NCBI RefSeq assembly: GCF_017573505.1
Contig: NZ_JAGEOJ010000029.1
Coordinates: 61,606 to 125,605 of the forward strand
Direction of reading: 5' to 3'
DNA: 64,000 nucleotides
From: Actinomadura barringtoniae
Lineage (GTDB): Bacteria > Actinomycetota > Actinomycetes > Streptosporangiales > Streptosporangiaceae
In this document: positions 17,382 through 24,958 of the stretch, piece by piece
Layout of the letters: each line of letters begins with the position of its first letter
Numbering within the stretch: the stretch's first letter is position 1
Translations under genes and position numbers: made by a program
The notes under the pieces: generated by a model
What the model saw: only the letters and a program-made list of their open reading frames with translations
What the model was told of the DNA's origin: nothing
The model's database searches: none

Positions 17382-18170
17382 ATGCCCGATCTCCGTGACC
17401 TGCTCGCCGACCTGTCCGCCGAGGGCGAATCACTGGACGCCCTCGTCGCGCCGCTGGCCCCGGCCGGCTGGGCGGCGCCGACGCCCGCCGAGGGCTGGAC
17501 GATCGCCCACCAGATCGCGCACCTGGCCTGGACCGACCGGCAGTCCGTCGCGGCGGCCACGGACGCGGCGGCGTTCGCCGAGATCTTCGAGCAGGCGCTG
17601 GCCGACGCGGACGGGTTCGTCGACAAGGGCGCCGAGGACGGCGCCAAGGAGAGCCCGCGACAACTTCTGGAGGGCTGGCGGGACGGGCGGCGCCGGATGG
17701 TCGAGGCCCTGGCGGCCGTACCGCCGGGCACGAAGCTGCCGTGGTTCGGCCCGCCGATGGGCGCCGCGTCCATGGCCACCGCCCGGCTGATGGAGACCTG
17801 GGCGCACGGCCAGGACGTCGCCGACGCGCTCGGCGTGCGGCGCGAGCCCACCGCACGGCTGCGGCACGTGGCCCACATCGGGGTCCGTACGCGCGACTTC
17901 GCGTTCCAGATCCGCGGTCTCACGCCGCCCGCCGAGCAGTTCCGGGTCGCGCTGGCCGGGCCGGACGGCGGCGAGTGGGCCTGGGGGCCCGAGGACGCCG
18001 CGCAGTCGGTGACCGGACCGGCTGTGGACTTCTGCCTGCTGGTGACGCAGCGGCGGCACCGCGCCGATCTCGCGCTGGCCACCGAGGGCGAGGACGCGGA
18101 CCGGTGGCTCGATCTGGCCCAGGCCTTCGCGGGCCCGCCCGGCCCCGGCAGGGCGCCCGCCGCCGTATAA
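17382..18170 (+). CDS. TIGR03084-type metal-binding protein (DinB / mycothiol-dependent isomerase fold)
   Basis: 262 residues. The N-terminal DinB-like four-helix bundle has the metal-binding histidines in WTIAHQIAHLAW and in METWAHGQDVADAL, the pattern of mycothiol-dependent maleylpyruvate isomerase relatives; the C-terminal domain (FRVALAGPDGGEWAWGPED) is the SCP2-like MDMPI partner. It probably performs a mycothiol-linked reaction, but the substrate is unknown. ATG 17382 is used. It follows the acyl-CoA synthetase by 18 bases and is likely in the same operon. Confidence 0.87.
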   Translation: MPDLRDLLADLSAEGESLDALVAPLAPAGWAAPTPAEGWTIAHQIAHLAWTDRQSVAAATDAAAFAEIFEQALADADGFVDKGAEDGAKESPRQLLEGWRDGRRRMVEALAAVPPGTKLPWFGPPMGAASMATARLMETWAHGQDVADALGVRREPTARLRHVAHIGVRTRDFAFQIRGLTPPAEQFRVALAGPDGGEWAWGPEDAAQSVTGPAVDFCLLVTQRRHRADLALATEGEDADRWLDLAQAFAGPPGPGRAPAAV

Positions 18171-18266
18171 GCCCGGCTCGCGGGCCCCGACCCGACGGGC
18201 TGCGATCTTGGCGAGTCTTGACTCTGGCGACGTTCGGACCGGCCGGAAAGCGGACATGGGTCCGGT

Positions 18267-18728
18267 ATGACCATCCTCATCGCCTATGACGGGTCGGACG
18301 ACTCCAAGACCGCGGTGGAGCGCGCCGCCGGGCTGCTGCGGCCCGTGCCCGCCGTGGTCCTCACCGTCTGGGAGCCGCTGCTGATGCAGCTCGCCCGCAC
18401 CACGCTGGTCGCGCCCGGCCCGCTGATCGACGGCAACGACATGGAGCTCCAGAAGGAGCAGCAGGAGCAGGCCGCGCAGACCGCCGAGGAGGGCGCGGAC
18501 ATCGCCCGCCGGGCCGGGCTGCCCGACGCCGTCGCGCGGTCCGAGGCCACCAGCGGCCCGATCTGGTCGACGATCGTGGACGTGGCCGCCGACATCGAGG
18601 CGACCCTGCTGGTGACCGGAACCCGAGGTCTCGGGCGGGCCAAGTCGGTGCTGCTCGGCAGCGTCTCCGACCGCATCCTGCATCACGCCGGACGCCCGGT
18701 CCTGATCATCCGGCACGACGACGACTAA
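18267..18728 (+). CDS. Universal stress protein (UspA family)
   Basis: Single-domain Usp of 153 residues. The ATP-binding signature G-x2-G-x9-G-(S/T) is intact in GTRGLGRAKSVLLGSVS, and the family start is ILIAYDGSDDSKTAVERA. Between strand 2 and helix 2 there is a Gln/Glu-rich stretch (MELQKEQQEQAAQ) that may form a short coiled coil for dimerisation. Cytoplasmic stress-response protein with no defined partner here. Ends immediately before the second copy of a long palindrome. Confidence 0.92.
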   Translation: MTILIAYDGSDDSKTAVERAAGLLRPVPAVVLTVWEPLLMQLARTTLVAPGPLIDGNDMELQKEQQEQAAQTAEEGADIARRAGLPDAVARSEATSGPIWSTIVDVAADIEATLLVTGTRGLGRAKSVLLGSVSDRILHHAGRPVLIIRHDDD

Positions 18729-18730
18729 CC

Positions 18731-18793
18731 CGCCGATCTTGCTCTGAGCGCCCTTGAATCCGTCGGATGAGGGCGCTGAGAGCAAGATCGGCG
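18731..18793. terminator. Long hairpin after the universal stress gene, copy 2 of a repeated palindrome
   Basis: Left arm 18731-18754 and right arm 18770-18793 pair over 24 bases with one mismatch; the loop is 15 bases. The left arm is identical to that of the element after phoU at 9197. It again sits between convergent genes (universal stress protein and macrodomain protein), two bases after a stop codon. Confidence 0.85.
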
Positions 18794-18806
18794 AGGTTGT
18801 GGGGGG

Positions 18807-19316
18807 CTAGGAGGCGAGGGCGAGCTCGAACGCGGCGAACGCCTCGGCGGTGAACAGGACGAACCTGGCCTCCTCGACCCGCGAGGGCGTCGCCCGTACG
18901 GTCCCGACCGCGATGCGCGCCGCGTCGTTCATCGGCCAGCCGTAAATCCCCGCGGATACCGCCGGGAACGCGATCGTCCGGACGCCGAGCTCGGCCGCGA
19001 CGCGCAGCGACTCGCGATAGCAGGAGGCCAGCAGGGCGGAACGGTCCTCGCCCGCCGAATAGACCGGGCCGACCGTGTGGATCACCCACGTGGCGGGCAG
19101 CTCGCCCGCCGTGGTGGCGACCGCCTGGCCGGTGGGCAGGCCGCCCCCGTAATGGGACGCGCGGAGCCTGCGGCAGTCCTCCAGGATCGCCGGGCCGCCC
19201 CTGCGGTGGATGGCGCCGTCGACGCCACCCCCGCCGAGCAGGGAAGAGTTGGCCGCGTTCACCACCGCGTCCACCTTCTGCCCGGTGATGTCCCCCCGGA
19301 TCAACGTGATCTGCAT
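18807..19316 (-). CDS. Macrodomain protein (O-acetyl-ADP-ribose deacetylase type)
   Basis: 169 residues forming one macrodomain: MQITLIRGDITGQKVDAVVN, the ADP-ribose loop NAANSSLLGGGGVDGAIH, IHTVGPVY and the second loop PAVSAGIYGWP. These keep the catalytic Asn and Asp/Gly features of MacroD-type hydrolases that remove ADP-ribose or deacetylate O-acetyl-ADP-ribose. I chose ATG 19316 since it begins the first strand; the ATG at 19337 adds seven residues. Cytoplasmic, alone in its direction. Confidence 0.92.
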   Translation of the reverse strand: MQITLIRGDITGQKVDAVVNAANSSLLGGGGVDGAIHRRGGPAILEDCRRLRASHYGGGLPTGQAVATTAGELPATWVIHTVGPVYSAGEDRSALLASCYRESLRVAAELGVRTIAFPAVSAGIYGWPMNDAARIAVGTVRATPSRVEEARFVLFTAEAFAAFELALAS

Positions 19317-19601
19317 CCGGTCCTCACCTCCCCGCACCAGACTTTCATCCGGCGATCAGGCCGTCGAGACCGGCGTCATCTCGTGTTTGGCCCGTATTCG
19401 GCCATTCGCAAGATGAGTTTCGGACAACCAGCCCGATCCCCGTTTCGCGAGCTCATGGCGGTATGGTCGTGCCAGAGCCGTCCCAGGTGGGAAGGCTCTC
19501 CTGGGTCGGGGGCTGCACCCGGGCGACGGTCCGACTGAAAAGGATGGCCGCCTGTAGTCCGACCGGATACGGCGAGTAGGCACCGATTCGCCGTGCCGGG
19601 C

Positions 19602-19630
19602 GTGACCTGGAGAGAGTCTCTGCCTATCCT
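19602..19630 (+). promoter_or_regulatory. Candidate promoter upstream of the epimerase gene
   Basis: GTGACC (19602-19607) and TATCCT (19625-19630) are 17 bases apart in the 359-base gap 19317-19675. Apart from this I see no gene or strong structure in that gap. Confidence 0.4.
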
Positions 19631-19675
19631 GCCGAGAGGCGGCCACAAGGACGTGTAGTCGTGGAGGTACCCCCC

Positions 19676-20524
19676 TTGAAGATTCTTGTCGCCGGCGCGA
19701 CCGGTGTCGTCGGCCGCCGGCTGGTTCCCCAGCTGGTCCAGGCCGGCCACGAGGTCGCCGGGACGACCCGGCGTCCCGAGCGGGCCGGCTCCATCACGCA
19801 GCAGCACGCCAAGCCCCTGGTCCTGGACGTCCTGGACGCCGAGGCCGTGTACGCGACGATCGCCGCCGAGCGGCCGGACGTCATCGTGCACCAGCTGACC
19901 GACCTCAGCACCGAGGACTTCGCGGCCAACTCCCGGCTGCGGGTAGAGGGCACCCGCAACCTCGTCGAGGCCGCGAAGGCGGCCGGCGTGGAGGCCATGA
20001 TCGCCCAGAGCATCGCCTGGCTGTACGTGCCGGGCGACTCGCCCGCCGTCGAGACCGACCCGCTCGACCCGACGCTGCCGCCCTACGAGGGCGTCGCCGC
20101 GCTGGAGAACGCGGTCGCCGAGATGCCGCGCGGCGTCGTGCTGCGGTACGGCGCGCTCTACGGACCGGGCACCTGGTACGCGCCGGACGGCGCCATCGCC
20201 GAGCGGGTGCGGGCCGGGAGCCTGCGGCCCACCCCGGCGTGGACGTCGTTCGTGCACGCCGACGATGCGGCGGCGGCCGCCCTGGCCGCGCTCGACTGGC
20301 CCGCCGGGCCGGTCAACATCGTCGACGACGAGCCGGCGACCACCGCCGAGTGGCTGCCGGTCTACAGCGCGGCGCTGGGTGCTCCCGTTCCGGGCAAGGC
20401 CCGGCACGCCGCCGCCACGGGACGGGCGGTGTCCAACGCGAAGGCCCTGGACCTGGGCTGGAAGCCGCGGATCCCGTCCTGGCGCATCGGCTTCACCGAC
20501 GCGGAGACCGCGGGTCAGGCCTGA
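19676..20524 (+). CDS. NAD(P)-dependent epimerase/dehydratase (extended SDR)
   Basis: 282 residues with GATGVVGRRL (GxxGxxG) at the N-terminus, TTRRPERAG after strand 2 (NADP preference), IAQSIAWLYVPGD and the downstream Rossmann pattern ALYGPGTWYAPDG of extended SDRs. The canonical YxxxK is not evident: the segment reads PPYEGVAALENAVAEM with E in place of K, so the protein may be an atypical reductase or a NAD-binding sensor. TTG 19676 is chosen over GTG 19661 because a perfect GGAGGT lies at 19663-19668, seven bases upstream, inside the would-be longer coding region. Confidence 0.85.
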   Translation: MKILVAGATGVVGRRLVPQLVQAGHEVAGTTRRPERAGSITQQHAKPLVLDVLDAEAVYATIAAERPDVIVHQLTDLSTEDFAANSRLRVEGTRNLVEAAKAAGVEAMIAQSIAWLYVPGDSPAVETDPLDPTLPPYEGVAALENAVAEMPRGVVLRYGALYGPGTWYAPDGAIAERVRAGSLRPTPAWTSFVHADDAAAAALAALDWPAGPVNIVDDEPATTAEWLPVYSAALGAPVPGKARHAAATGRAVSNAKALDLGWKPRIPSWRIGFTDAETAGQA

Positions 20525-20550
20525 CCGGCCCGGCGTCGCGGCCTCCGTGC

Positions 20551-20606
20551 CCGGCCCGCGTTCCCGGCCTAGCGCCCGGCCCGCGTTCCCGGCCTAGCGC
20601 CCGGCC
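20551..20606. repeat. 25-bp tandem repeat, two full units plus partial
   Basis: The unit CCGGCCCGCGTTCCCGGCCT... repeats with period 25 at 20551 and 20576, with a third partial copy to about 20606. It fills the gap between the convergent epimerase and SnoaL-like genes, where no gene is visible. Confidence 0.8.
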
Positions 20607-20666
20607 TGCGGGTGCGGGCTCAGCGCCAGGCCTCGGCGCCCGGCGTTCGTACGGCGGGCCATGGCG

Positions 20667-20993
20667 TCATGCCTGGCCGGTGTCGAAGCGGCTGATCCGG
20701 TCGCCCTGGACGGTGAAGTCCCAGCGGGTGTTCATCGCTCCCCAGGTGTCGTTGCCGAACTTGACGATCATGCCGAGGCCGCCGGGCTCCTCGCGGCGCA
20801 CGTCGAACCGGCCGTTGGCGTCGAAGATCTCGTGGTCGGCCCACTGAGCGAGGTCTCGCGGGCTCCCGTCGTCGGTCATGGTGGCCCCCGGGGTGAGCAG
20901 CGCCATGAAGGCCGCCCGGTCGCCGTTGTTGATGGCCTCTGCGAACGCACGCACGACCGGATGGGCCGGCAGGCGGAAGGTGGACGTCGTCAT
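20667..20993 (-). CDS. SnoaL-like / NTF2-fold protein
   Basis: 108 residues with the short alpha+beta cone of NTF2-like proteins: PVVRAFAEAINNGDRAAFMA, then TMTDDGSPRDLAQWADHEIF and a C-terminal sheet ending DRISRFDTGQA. This fold serves ketosteroid-isomerase-like enzymes, polyketide cyclases or plain ligand binders; active-site residues are not diagnostic here. Single gene, ATG 20993, with convergent neighbour on the left and the dioxygenase gene behind it on the same strand, 88 bases away. Confidence 0.82.
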   Translation of the reverse strand: MTTSTFRLPAHPVVRAFAEAINNGDRAAFMALLTPGATMTDDGSPRDLAQWADHEIFDANGRFDVRREEPGGLGMIVKFGNDTWGAMNTRWDFTVQGDRISRFDTGQA

Positions 20994-21081
20994 GGGGACC
21001 AGTCAACGCGCCGCTCGTTCACCCACAGCCCTCACGAGGGTCAAGAATGCGGTGATCAGGGCGAATCGCCCCGTCTAGTGC

Positions 21082-21843
21082 TCAGCCGAACTGGAACGAC
21101 CGCTTGGCCAGCCCGAACCAGAATCCGTCGATCACCGACCGGCGCCCGGACGGCGCGTCGGCGTCCGCGCCCAAAGACACGAACAGCGGCGCGAAGTGCT
21201 CGGTGCGCGGGTGCGCGATCCGCGCGGCGGGGGCCTTGTCGCGGAAGTCCAGCAGCGCGTCGACGTCGCCGCCGCCGACGGCCCGTTCCGCCCAGTCGTC
21301 GAACTCCACCGACCACGCGGGCGGCTCGGCGTCGGCGCCCGGCCGCATCTCGCGCAGGTTGTGGGTGGTGAACCCGCTGCCGACGATCAGCACGCCCTGG
21401 TCGCGCAGCGGCGCCAGGCGCCGTCCCACCTCGAAGAGCCGCTCGGGCTCCAGCGTCGGCATGGACATCTGGAGCACCGGCACGTCCGCGTCCGGATACA
21501 TCTCGACGAGCGGGACGTACGCGCCGTGGTCGAGCCCGCGCTCGGTGTCCTGGTGGGTCTCGGGCAGCAGCTTGCCCACCTCGGCGGCCAGCGCGGGCGC
21601 GCCGGGCGCCGCGTACTGAACGTCGTAGTAGTGCTGCGGGAAGCCCCAGAAGTCGTAGATCAGCGGCACCGTGCGGGTCGCGCCGATACTGAGCGGCGCC
21701 TCCTCCCAGTGGGCCGACACCATGAGGATCGAGGTCGGCTTGGGGATCTCCGCCGACCAGCGCGCGAGCTGGCCGGTCCAGACCTCGTCGTCGGCGAGGG
21801 GCGGCGCGCCATGGCTGAGGTAGAGCACCGGCATCCGCGACAT
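21082..21843 (-). CDS. LigB / DODA-type extradiol dioxygenase
   Basis: Non-haem iron enzyme family opening catechol rings (4,5-DOPA dioxygenase, protocatechuate 4,5-type). All metal-ligand regions are present: YLSHGAPPL, MVSAHWEE, GSGFTTHNL and HPRTEHFAPLF. 253 residues from ATG 21843, chosen because GGGAGG precedes it and because a MarR-type operator at 21866-21877 would otherwise lie inside the gene. Divergent from a MarR regulator, which very likely represses it in response to an aromatic compound. Substrate unknown. Confidence 0.9.
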   Translation of the reverse strand: MSRMPVLYLSHGAPPLADDEVWTGQLARWSAEIPKPTSILMVSAHWEEAPLSIGATRTVPLIYDFWGFPQHYYDVQYAAPGAPALAAEVGKLLPETHQDTERGLDHGAYVPLVEMYPDADVPVLQMSMPTLEPERLFEVGRRLAPLRDQGVLIVGSGFTTHNLREMRPGADAEPPAWSVEFDDWAERAVGGGDVDALLDFRDKAPAARIAHPRTEHFAPLFVSLGADADAPSGRRSVIDGFWFGLAKRSFQFG

Positions 21844-21865
21844 GGCGACCTCCCGATCGACATAG

Positions 21866-21933
21866 TTGAGCATTCAAGCTTCCCTGAAGAGAGTACGCGA
21901 CCGGGGTTGATTGTTCAAATTTTGAACGCTCAA
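21866..21933. promoter_or_regulatory. MarR operators between the dioxygenase and its regulator
   Basis: TTGAGCATTCAA (21866-21877) and TTGAACGCTCAA (21922-21933) are two copies of one box, and GTTCAAA-T-TTTGAAC (21913-21927) is a perfect palindrome overlapping the second. A GATAAA -10 for the marR-type gene starts at 21940. Confidence 0.7.
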
Positions 21934-21955
21934 ATGATCGGATAAACTGGACACC

Positions 21956-22465
21956 ATGAGCGAGACGCGGTGGCTGGACGACGACGAGCAGCGGACCTGG
22001 CGGGCCTTCCTGTGGACCACCCGCCTGCTGAACGACGCCCTGGACCGCCAGCTCCAGCGCGACTCCGGCATGCCGCACACCTACTACATGATCTTGGCGA
22101 TGCTGTCGGAGGCCCCCGGCCGCAAGCTCACCATGACCGAGCTCGCCCGGATCGTCCACTCGTCCCCGAGCCGCCTCTCGCACGCGGTCAACCGGCTGGA
22201 GGAGTCGGGCTGGGTGCGCCGCACCAAGCTCTCCTGTGACCGCCGCACCACCATCGCCGAGCTGACCGACGAGGGCTTCGAGGTCCTGAAGGAGGCCGCG
22301 CCCGGCCACGTGAAGGCCGTACGCGAGGTCCTGTTCGACCCGCTCACCCGCGACCAGGTCGCGGAGCTGCGCGGGACCCTGCAGACGCTGATGGACTCCC
22401 TGAACGCCGACGTCGAGACCTGCGAGGCCAGCGGAGCCGAGGCGGACACCGTAGAGGCCTGCTGA
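21956..22465 (+). CDS. MarR family transcriptional regulator
   Basis: 169 residues, winged-helix MarR fold: LTMTELARIVHSSPSRLSHA is the recognition region and GWVRRTKLSCDRRTTIAELT the wing. It is transcribed away from the LigB-type dioxygenase gene across a 112-base gap with matching palindromic boxes, so it most likely represses both genes until an aromatic ligand binds. The C-terminus adds a short acidic tail with cysteines (ADVETCEASGAEADTVEAC), unusual for the family and possibly redox-active. ATG 21956; the near -10 at 21940 suggests a very short leader. Confidence 0.92.
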   Translation: MSETRWLDDDEQRTWRAFLWTTRLLNDALDRQLQRDSGMPHTYYMILAMLSEAPGRKLTMTELARIVHSSPSRLSHAVNRLEESGWVRRTKLSCDRRTTIAELTDEGFEVLKEAAPGHVKAVREVLFDPLTRDQVAELRGTLQTLMDSLNADVETCEASGAEADTVEAC

Positions 22466-22551
22466 GGACCTGCCAGGTGGGGTAAACCGAACCCCCGATC
22501 CCCGTACGTCCACGATCGACCCGGGCACACCCCGAACGCGAGCCTTGAGGC

Positions 22552-23028
22552 ATGCGCTCGTCACTCGCAGCACCCGCCGCCCGGCCCGTCCTCGCGGCGC
22601 CCTTCACCGCCGACACCTGGCGTCGTACGGCCTACGCCGTCGTCGCGCTCCCCGCGACCCTGCCTTCGCTCATCGGCCGCCCCGCGCAGCCTGCGCTCGC
22701 CCGGCGCTTCCTGGGCACGCCCCTGCCGGCCCGGCGCCGCCCCTTCCGTACGGCCCTCCATGCCCTCGTGAGCCTGCCGCTCAACCTGCTGGCGTTCCTC
22801 ATCGCGATGTACGGCTGGAGCCTGGTCCTGGCCAACCTCCTCTACCCGCTGCGGATCGCCGTCTTCGGCGGCACGTGGGAGGACGCCTGGGGAGGCCCGA
22901 CGCTTGCGGGGGCATGGGCCGTCCACAGCCTCGGCGGATTCGCGTTCCTGTTCATCACTCCGCTGCTGCTCCGGTGGGTGACGCGCGTCCAGGAGCGACT
23001 GATCGTGCGCGTAGTGAAAGATGTGTGA
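22552..23028 (+). CDS. Stand-alone sensor-domain membrane protein
   Basis: 158 residues with two hydrophobic segments (about 70-96 and 120-142) and an amphipathic N-terminus containing APFTADTWRRTAYAVVALP. The same pattern (APFTGRAWRELLYALISMP) begins the next protein, so this is a free copy of the actinobacterial putative-sensor domain normally fused to histidine kinases. Its TGA is directly followed by the kinase ATG with no intervening base, implying coupled translation. It probably forms part of the kinase's input complex in the membrane. Confidence 0.8.
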   Translation: MRSSLAAPAARPVLAAPFTADTWRRTAYAVVALPATLPSLIGRPAQPALARRFLGTPLPARRRPFRTALHALVSLPLNLLAFLIAMYGWSLVLANLLYPLRIAVFGGTWEDAWGGPTLAGAWAVHSLGGFAFLFITPLLLRWVTRVQERLIVRVVKDV

Positions 23029-24321
23029 ATGAGCACGGTCAGGGCCATCCTGCGGGCGCCGTTCACGGGACGCGCCTGGCGGGAGCTGCTCTACGCGCTG
23101 ATCTCGATGCCGCTCTCGCTCGTCGCCCTCGCCTACGTCATCGTCGCCGGGCTTCCGATGGCGATCCTGGCGGTCACCAGGGCCGGGCCGCGCATGGAAG
23201 CGGTCGGCCTGCGCGGGGCACGGCGGCTCAGCGACCTCTACCGCGAGCTGGCCGCGCGGTTGCTGCACGAACGCGTCGCGTCCCCCGCCCCCGCTCCACC
23301 CGGCCGTGCCGCCTACGACCCCGCCGGGTACCGGGCGTTCGGCTACCTGGCGGTGAAGCTCCCCCTGGGCCTCGCCACGCTTTACGCCGTCTCGGTGACC
23401 TGGGGCTGGGGCTTCGTCGGCCTGACCTACCCGATCCAGCTCCCGCTGCGTCTGAACGACGTGAAGACGGTCGCTCCCGACGGCGGCGTCCGGCACGGCT
23501 TCGTCCTCGGCGACGTCATCTTCGACACCTGGCAGCGCAGCCTGCTGGTGGCGGCCGGGGGTGCGGTCCTGCTGCTCGTCGCGCCCTGGGCCGTACGGCT
23601 GATCGCGAGCCTGGACCTGCTGCTCATCCGCACCCTCCTGGGCCCGAACGAGACCGAGCGGATCCGCGACCTGGAGGAGACGCGGGCGCTGGCGGTCGAC
23701 GACGCCGTGGCGACGCTCCGGCGCATCGAACGGGATCTGCACGACGGGGCGCAGGTGCGGCTGATCTCGCTGGTCATGAACCTGGCGATGATGAAGGAGA
23801 CGCTGCCGCCCGACGTTCCGGAGGCGACGCGGAACATGGTGGCCGCCGCCGAGGAGGAGGCGCGCGGGGCCATCGGCGAGCTGCGCGAACTGGTGCGCGG
23901 TATCCATCCGCCTGTTCTGGACAAGGGCCTGGACGTGGCGCTGGCCACGCTCGGCGCCCGCAGCGCGGTCCCGGTGGAGCTGGACACCCACCTGCCCGAA
24001 CGTCCCTCCGCGGCCATCGAGTCCATCGCCTACTTCTGCGTCGCCGAGCTGCTGGCCAACGTCGCCAAGCACGCCGAGGCGACGCAGGCCCTGGTCAGCG
24101 TCGTCGCTCAGGGCGGCACGAACCTGCGCGTCCGCGTCACCGACGACGGCAGGGGCGGCGCGGCGCTCGGCGCCGGCACGGGCCTCACCGGGCTGCTCGA
24201 CCGGATCCGACCGGTGGACGGCCGCCTGGACATCCAGAGCCCGCCCGGCGGCCCTACGGTTGTCACCGTCGACCTCCCACTACCGGCCGCGGAGAAGTAT
24301 GCGCATCGTGATCGCGGATGA
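23029..24321 (+). CDS. Sensor histidine kinase, NarL/DesK class (HisKA_3)
   Basis: 430 residues. Residues 1-200 form the membrane sensor domain with about four helices and two internal sensor halves. The dimerisation helix carries the phospho-acceptor H238 in RRIERDLHDGAQVRL, and the ATPase domain has VAELLANVAKHAEA (N-box), TDDGRGGA (G1) and GTGLTGLLDRI (G2). Partner is the LuxR-type regulator whose start overlaps this gene by 23 bases. No stimulus is evident; relatives answer cell-envelope stress. Confidence 0.9.
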   Translation: MSTVRAILRAPFTGRAWRELLYALISMPLSLVALAYVIVAGLPMAILAVTRAGPRMEAVGLRGARRLSDLYRELAARLLHERVASPAPAPPGRAAYDPAGYRAFGYLAVKLPLGLATLYAVSVTWGWGFVGLTYPIQLPLRLNDVKTVAPDGGVRHGFVLGDVIFDTWQRSLLVAAGGAVLLLVAPWAVRLIASLDLLLIRTLLGPNETERIRDLEETRALAVDDAVATLRRIERDLHDGAQVRLISLVMNLAMMKETLPPDVPEATRNMVAAAEEEARGAIGELRELVRGIHPPVLDKGLDVALATLGARSAVPVELDTHLPERPSAAIESIAYFCVAELLANVAKHAEATQALVSVVAQGGTNLRVRVTDDGRGGAALGAGTGLTGLLDRIRPVDGRLDIQSPPGGPTVVTVDLPLPAAEKYAHRDRG

Positions 24322-24940
24322 CGCCGTCATCCTGCGCGAGGGACTGACCCAGTTGCTCGGCATGCGCGGCCACGAGGTGGTCGCCTCGGTCGGCGACGCG
24401 GACGCGCTGCGCGCGGCCGTGGCCGAGCACGCGCCCGACGTCGCGGTGATCGACATCCGGATGCCGCCGACGCACACCGACGAGGGCCTGCGCGCCGCGC
24501 TCGAACTGCGCCGCGACCATCCGGGCCTCGGGCTGCTGCTCTTCTCGCAGTACGTGGAGACGCGCTACGCCGCCGAGCTGCTCGCCCAGGCGCCTGCGGG
24601 CGTCGGCTACCTGCTCAAGGAGCGCGTCTCCGACCTGAACGAGTTCGTGGACGCGCTGACCCGGGTCGCGGGCGGCGGCACCGCCCTGGACCCCGAGGTC
24701 GTCTCCCACCTGCTGAACTCGCGCCGCGCCGACGCCCTCGCGGGCCTGACCCCGCGCGAACGCGAGGTCCTGGCCCTGATGGCGGAGGGCCGTACCAACG
24801 CCGCGATCGCGGCCTCGCTGGTCGTCACCGACCGTGCCGTCGAGAAGCACGTCGCCAACATCTTCACCAAGCTCGGCCTGCCGCCGTCGGGCACCGGCCA
24901 CCGCCGGGTCCTGGCCGTCCTGCGCTACCTGGAGGCCTAG
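24299..24940 (+). CDS. LuxR-family response regulator
   Basis: 213 residues: receiver domain with D7/D8, phospho-acceptor D52 in VAVIDIRMPP and K104-type lysine in GYLLKERV, then a C-terminal LuxR HTH (LTPREREVLALMAEGRTNAAIAA). ATG 24299 has GGAG eight bases upstream and lies inside the end of the kinase gene, so the pair is translationally coupled. Likely targets are its own operon and envelope or export genes, by analogy with this family. Its stop is only 18 bases from the stop of the converging winged-helix gene. Confidence 0.92.
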   Translation: MRIVIADDAVILREGLTQLLGMRGHEVVASVGDADALRAAVAEHAPDVAVIDIRMPPTHTDEGLRAALELRRDHPGLGLLLFSQYVETRYAAELLAQAPAGVGYLLKERVSDLNEFVDALTRVAGGGTALDPEVVSHLLNSRRADALAGLTPREREVLALMAEGRTNAAIAASLVVTDRAVEKHVANIFTKLGLPPSGTGHRRVLAVLRYLEA

Positions 24941-24958
24941 CGGCCTGGGCGAGCCGTC

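Noticed and set aside
19356..19646. Minus-strand 96-residue frame in the gap before the epimerase gene
   Set aside because: No SD, codon bias unlike the neighbours, and Arg/Pro-rich low-complexity sequence.
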